Below, in pieces: positions 6,325 through 8,872 of a DNA stretch of 8,872 bases. The position numbers and the translations under genes are program-made. A model generated the notes under the pieces. That model saw nothing but the letters and a program-made list of their open reading frames with translations. It ran no database searches and was not told the origin of the DNA. This DNA is from Candidatus Rokuibacteriota bacterium (GTDB lineage: Bacteria; Methylomirabilota; Methylomirabilia; Rokubacteriales; CSP1-6). How positions within the stretch are numbered: position 1 is the stretch's first letter; every line of letters begins with the position of its first letter. The DNA lies in contig QHSM01000283.1 in NCBI GenBank assembly GCA_003221595.1, forward strand, positions 1 to 8,872, read 5' to 3'.

Positions 6325-6353
6325 ACGCTAGCGCCGCGGCGGGGCCTCGTCAA
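6325..6353 (-). promoter_or_regulatory. Minus-strand promoter for the PHYHY-protein/amidohydrolase operon
   Basis: Read on the minus strand, TTGACG (6353-6348), a 17-bp spacer and TAGCGT (6330-6325) form a sigma-70-type promoter. The start would fall near 6318, giving a leader of roughly 75 bases. Its -35 box is 40 bp from the -35 box of the plus-strand AOR promoter, back to back. Confidence 0.5.
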
Positions 6354-6385
6354 GCAGGATGCAATCGCCGCCACGGATCGTCCGG

Positions 6386-6422
6386 ACCGTAATTTGACAC
6401 CGCGTCGCGGGGACATTACGGT
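6386..6422. promoter_or_regulatory. Candidate operator: nested inverted repeats over the AOR promoter
   Basis: ACCGTAAT (6386-6393) and ATTACGGT (6415-6422) are exact inverted repeats. The left arm abuts the -35 box and the right arm contains the whole -10 box. Between them lies an 11-bp palindrome, CCGCG-T-CGCGG (6400-6410), whose centre is within one base of the outer dyad's centre. A dimeric repressor bound here would block RNA polymerase. No regulator gene is in the window to pair with it. Confidence 0.5.
6394..6422 (+). promoter_or_regulatory. Promoter of the AOR gene
   Basis: A consensus -35 TTGACA (6394-6399), a 17-bp spacer and -10 TACGGT (6417-6422) predict a start near 6429 and a leader of about 30 bases to ATG 6460. 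This is the best promoter match in the window. Confidence 0.65.
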
Positions 6423-6459
6423 GCCCTGAGAGCACACTCGCACGAAGAGGAGCCTGGGT

Positions 6460-8175
6460 ATGCGAACCTACTACGACATCGACCTGACCGGCCGTTCGAT
6501 CACCAGGCGTGAGCTGCACGGTGAGGACGTCGTCAGGGCCGGACGCTATCTGATCGCCAAGACGCTCCTCGAGCTGGGCGCCGCGACCGTCGACCCGCTG
6601 TCGCCCGCCAACCCGCTCATCTTCTCGGCCGGGCCCTTCGCCGGTACGAGCTTCTCCAACGCCAACCGGACGAGCGTGGGCTGCAAGAGCCCTCTCACCG
6701 GGGGCATCAAGGAGGCCAACGGCGGCGGCAGCTTCAGCTACGGGCTCGGTCAGCTCAAGGTCGCCGGCTTCACGCTGCACGGGGCCTCGCCGACCTGGGT
6801 CGTTCTGCACTTCAAGAAGGACGGCACGATCGACTTCGACGACGCCGCGCCCTACCTGGGCAAGGGTAACTTCGAGGCTCAGGAGATGCTGCACCGGAAG
6901 TACGGCAAGAAGGTCACCATCGCGCTCTGCGGTCCCGTCGGCGAGTATCAGGGCCTGCTCGGGGGCATTTCCTTCAGCGACAAGGACGGCCGCCCGGCGC
7001 GGCTGTCGGCGCGCGGCGGCGTGGGCGCGGTGATGGGCTCGAAGAAGGTCAAGGCGGTCGTGGTGGACCTCGACAAGATTCCGCCCTTCACGGACACGAA
7101 GAAGGTCAACGCCGCGATCAAGGACTACGCGAAGATGCTGCTCGCGGACTCCATGGTCACGAACTTCTATCAGAAGATCGGCACCATGGGCATGGCGGAT
7201 CTCCAGAACGCGCTCGGCGGTCTGCCCGTGCGGAATTTCAGCGCCGGCCAGCAGGTGAACACGGCGAGCGGCGAGAAGTTCAAGATGGGCGGCGAGCACA
7301 TCAGCCAGCTCAACGTCTCGCGCGGCGGCGAGCACACGCACGCCTGCATGCCCGGCTGCGTGATCCAGTGCAGCAACGTCTACGCCGACGCCAGCGGCAA
7401 GGAAGTGGTCTCGCCGGTCGAGTACGAGACGCTCGGTCTTCTCGGCACCAACTGCGGCCTGAGCGATCCCGACGAGCTCGCCCAGATGAACTTCCTGGCG
7501 AACGACCTCGGGGTGGACACCATCGAGCTCGGCGCCACGCTGGCGGTGCTCATGGAAGCCGGCCTCGGCGCGTTCGGCGACGTGAAGTTCATGGCCGACT
7601 GCATGGCCGAGATCCGTCAGGGCACGGAGAAGGGGCGCCTCTGGGCGCTGGGCACGGCGCGCGTGGGCGAGCACTACAAGGTCCGCCGCGTGCCGGTCAT
7701 CAAGAAGCAGGCGATCAGCGCGTACGATCCCCGCGTGGTCGAGGCGACCGGCATCACCATGATGGCGACGGCGCAGGGCGCCGATCACACCGCGGGCAAC
7801 CTGCCGCGGCTCAAGACCCGCGAGATGAACGCCGAGCAGATCGTCGAGCAGAGCCTGGCCCACCAGGCGCGGGTCGCCGCCAACGACTCGCTGGGGCTCT
7901 GCATCTTCGGGATGAGCGTCACCAACCCGAACACCGAGTTCATCGCCAACGCCATCAACGCCGCCCACGGCACCAGCCTGACCAAGGACTTCTTCGAGCC
8001 GCTCGGACGGGCGGCGCTCCGGATGGAGTACGAATTCAATCGTCGGGCCGGCTTCACGGCGAAGGACGACGAGCTGCCCGAGTTCTTCTACGCCGAGCCG
8101 CTGCCGCCCACCAATCACGTGGCGCGCTTCCATGGCGCCGACGTGCACGGGATGTACGAGCGCCTGCCCGCATAA
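6460..8175 (+). CDS. Aldehyde:ferredoxin oxidoreductase family protein (tungstopterin, [4Fe-4S])
   Basis: AOR-family enzymes oxidise aldehydes to carboxylic acids, or the reverse, with a tungsten-bis-pterin centre and a [4Fe-4S] cluster, passing electrons to ferredoxin in the cytoplasm. The 571-residue protein has the N-terminal pterin-binding domain (about 1-205) with Ser-Pro-Leu-Thr-Gly-Gly-Ile (77-83) and a Gly-Gly-Gly-Ser-Phe stretch (88-92). The cluster cysteines are Cys296, Cys300 and Cys304, with the fourth, Cys481, in Asp-Ser-Leu-Gly-Leu-Cys. Also present are Ala-Tyr-Asp-Pro-Arg (421-425) and Gly-Ala-Asp-His-Thr-Ala-Gly (440-446), both typical of the family. The first two cysteines are three residues apart; classical AOR has two. 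GAGGAG lies seven bases before the ATG. No ferredoxin, pterin-synthesis or tungstate-transport gene is in view. Substrate is unknown; similar enzymes act on many aldehydes. Confidence 0.92.
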   Translation: MRTYYDIDLTGRSITRRELHGEDVVRAGRYLIAKTLLELGAATVDPLSPANPLIFSAGPFAGTSFSNANRTSVGCKSPLTGGIKEANGGGSFSYGLGQLKVAGFTLHGASPTWVVLHFKKDGTIDFDDAAPYLGKGNFEAQEMLHRKYGKKVTIALCGPVGEYQGLLGGISFSDKDGRPARLSARGGVGAVMGSKKVKAVVVDLDKIPPFTDTKKVNAAIKDYAKMLLADSMVTNFYQKIGTMGMADLQNALGGLPVRNFSAGQQVNTASGEKFKMGGEHISQLNVSRGGEHTHACMPGCVIQCSNVYADASGKEVVSPVEYETLGLLGTNCGLSDPDELAQMNFLANDLGVDTIELGATLAVLMEAGLGAFGDVKFMADCMAEIRQGTEKGRLWALGTARVGEHYKVRRVPVIKKQAISAYDPRVVEATGITMMATAQGADHTAGNLPRLKTREMNAEQIVEQSLAHQARVAANDSLGLCIFGMSVTNPNTEFIANAINAAHGTSLTKDFFEPLGRAALRMEYEFNRRAGFTAKDDELPEFFYAEPLPPTNHVARFHGADVHGMYERLPA

Positions 8176-8196
8176 GCGAGCTTTCCGATGGGTTGA

Positions 8197-8239
8197 GCTG
8201 CGCTCGACGCGACGGCCGCTCCCGTCCGGCGAGCGCAGC
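8197..8239 (+). terminator. Two-step hairpin downstream of the AOR gene
   Basis: A perfect 10-bp inverted repeat (8197-8206 and 8230-8239) encloses a second 5-bp one (GACGG 8211-8215, CCGTC 8222-8226). It starts 22 bases after the AOR stop. No T-tract follows, so it may be a weak terminator or an attenuating or protective structure between two cotranscribed genes. TTCCGAT occurs on both sides (8183-8189 and 8241-8247). Confidence 0.4.
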
Positions 8240-8292
8240 GTTCCGATCTCGGAGCGTTCCGCCTCACCCGTAGCGCCCGGCGCGAACCGATG

Positions 8293-8298
8293 AAGGAG
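8293..8298 (+). promoter_or_regulatory. Ribosome binding site for the right-edge gene
   Basis: AAGGAG eight bases before ATG 8307 supports this start for a gene whose stop codon lies outside the window. Confidence 0.65.
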
Positions 8299-8306
8299 AC
8301 CACGCC

Positions 8307-8872
8307 ATGCCGCCGAAGGCCCGCATCGCCCACCTCGCCGGATCGAACGCGACCATCCAGAACAGCCCGCCGCTGGTCACCAGCAACAAGGCCCGCGCGA
8401 AGTACGGCCTGCCTCCGCTGACCGACGCCGACGGCGCGCCGCTGCGCTTCGACGCGCTCCGCGCCCAGCGGCTGGCCGCGCCGGTGACGGTCTACGTCGA
8501 GCAGTTCAGCGCGCATCCGCTCGAGCGCGACGCCGCGGAGCTCTACGGCCCGCCCGACGGCTACGTCGACTCGCGGGGGACCTTTCACAAGGAGCGGCGC
8601 GGCGCCGACGACAGGCCCGTGTACGAGATCACGCTCGGGCCGGAGGACGGCGTCTATCCGCTTCCGTACATGGCGCGGCAGGCCGACGGCCGGGCGTGGG
8701 AAGAGGACTGCGCCTTTCCGATGGCGCCCGAGGCGCAGGCGCGGCAACCCTTCTATCCGGACGGCGCGCGGCTCTTCGAGGAGATCGATCGGCTCGGCGT
8801 GGGCGACAAGGGCGTCGGCAACCAGATCTCGGGACGGGCGGAGATCGATTTCTATCGTGTGATGCCGTCCTC
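8307..8872 (+). CDS. Unknown protein, 5' part of a gene running off the right edge
   Basis: The frame is open for 188 codons from a well-placed ATG to the window end. I cannot assign a family firmly. It begins with a basic stretch and Ile-Ala-His-Leu-Ala-Gly-Ser-Asn-Ala-Thr-Ile-Gln-Asn (7-19), which faintly recalls the Gly-Gly-Thr-Ile loop of L-asparaginases, but I see no second asparaginase motif. Later stretches include Val-Tyr-Val-Glu-Gln-Phe-Ser-Ala-His-Pro-Leu-Glu (62-73), Leu-Tyr-Gly-Pro-Pro-Asp-Gly-Tyr (79-86) and Tyr-Pro-Leu-Pro-Tyr-Met-Ala-Arg-Gln (118-126), dense in Tyr and Pro. There is no signal peptide or membrane segment. It lies 131 bp downstream of AOR on the same strand with a hairpin between, so cotranscription with read-through is possible. 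Confidence 0.8.
   Translation, partial: MPPKARIAHLAGSNATIQNSPPLVTSNKARAKYGLPPLTDADGAPLRFDALRAQRLAAPVTVYVEQFSAHPLERDAAELYGPPDGYVDSRGTFHKERRGADDRPVYEITLGPEDGVYPLPYMARQADGRAWEEDCAFPMAPEAQARQPFYPDGARLFEEIDRLGVGDKGVGNQISGRAEIDFYRVMPS

Noticed and set aside
6386..6391. TACGGT on the minus strand as a second, leftward -10 box
   Set aside because: It is the mirror arm of the dyad, and the -35 position 17 bp upstream reads GTCCCC, which is no match.
6328..8148. Minus-strand open frame of 606 codons opposite the AOR gene
   Set aside because: It is the antisense shadow of a gene with clear family motifs. Long antisense frames are expected at this GC content, and the translation is rich in Arg, Val, His and Leu without domain motifs.

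Overview
The window is GC-rich DNA from a Gram-negative bacterium. A peptidoglycan-associated lipoprotein (Pal), a secreted lytic transglycosylase and an exported histidine phosphatase all imply an outer membrane and a periplasm. The mix of a luciferase-like flavin oxidoreductase, a D-aminoacylase-type amidohydrolase and an aldehyde:ferredoxin oxidoreductase (AOR) would suit an uncultivated soil or groundwater lineage such as Rokubacteria/Methylomirabilota or a deltaproteobacterial group. That placement is inference from gene content only; no rRNA or tRNA gene is present to test it.

Layout. Positions 1-1501 hold a two-gene minus-strand unit: an LLM-class oxidoreductase followed by an exported histidine phosphatase that is cut by the left edge. 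After a 262-bp divergent spacer comes pal on the plus strand (1764-2321). It faces a minus-strand lytic transglycosylase (2573-3271), and a perfect 13-bp-stem hairpin and a doubtful short ORF lie between them. A small 52-residue unknown gene (3490-3648) follows on the plus strand, behind a recognisable promoter.

The right half is organised around a divergent promoter region at 6242-6459. Leftward runs an apparent two-gene operon: a 276-residue protein of no family I recognise, built from two copies of a domain centred on a Pro-His-Tyr-His-Tyr motif, then a 574-residue amidohydrolase of the N-acyl-D-amino-acid deacylase type that appears to lack two of the usual zinc-binding histidines. Rightward runs an AOR-family tungstopterin/iron-sulfur enzyme (6460-8175), a hairpin, and an unrecognised gene running off the right edge (8307-8872).

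Regulation is unusually readable. Three promoter candidates share the form TTGAC(A/C/G), exactly 17 bp, then a T-A-x-x-x-T -10 box; two of them have the same -10, TACGGT. At the AOR promoter the -35/-10 unit lies inside two nearly concentric inverted repeats, which looks like an operator. The set I would examine first is the divergent module: duplicated PHYHY protein and amidohydrolase on one side, AOR and an unknown protein on the other, with a nested dyad between them.
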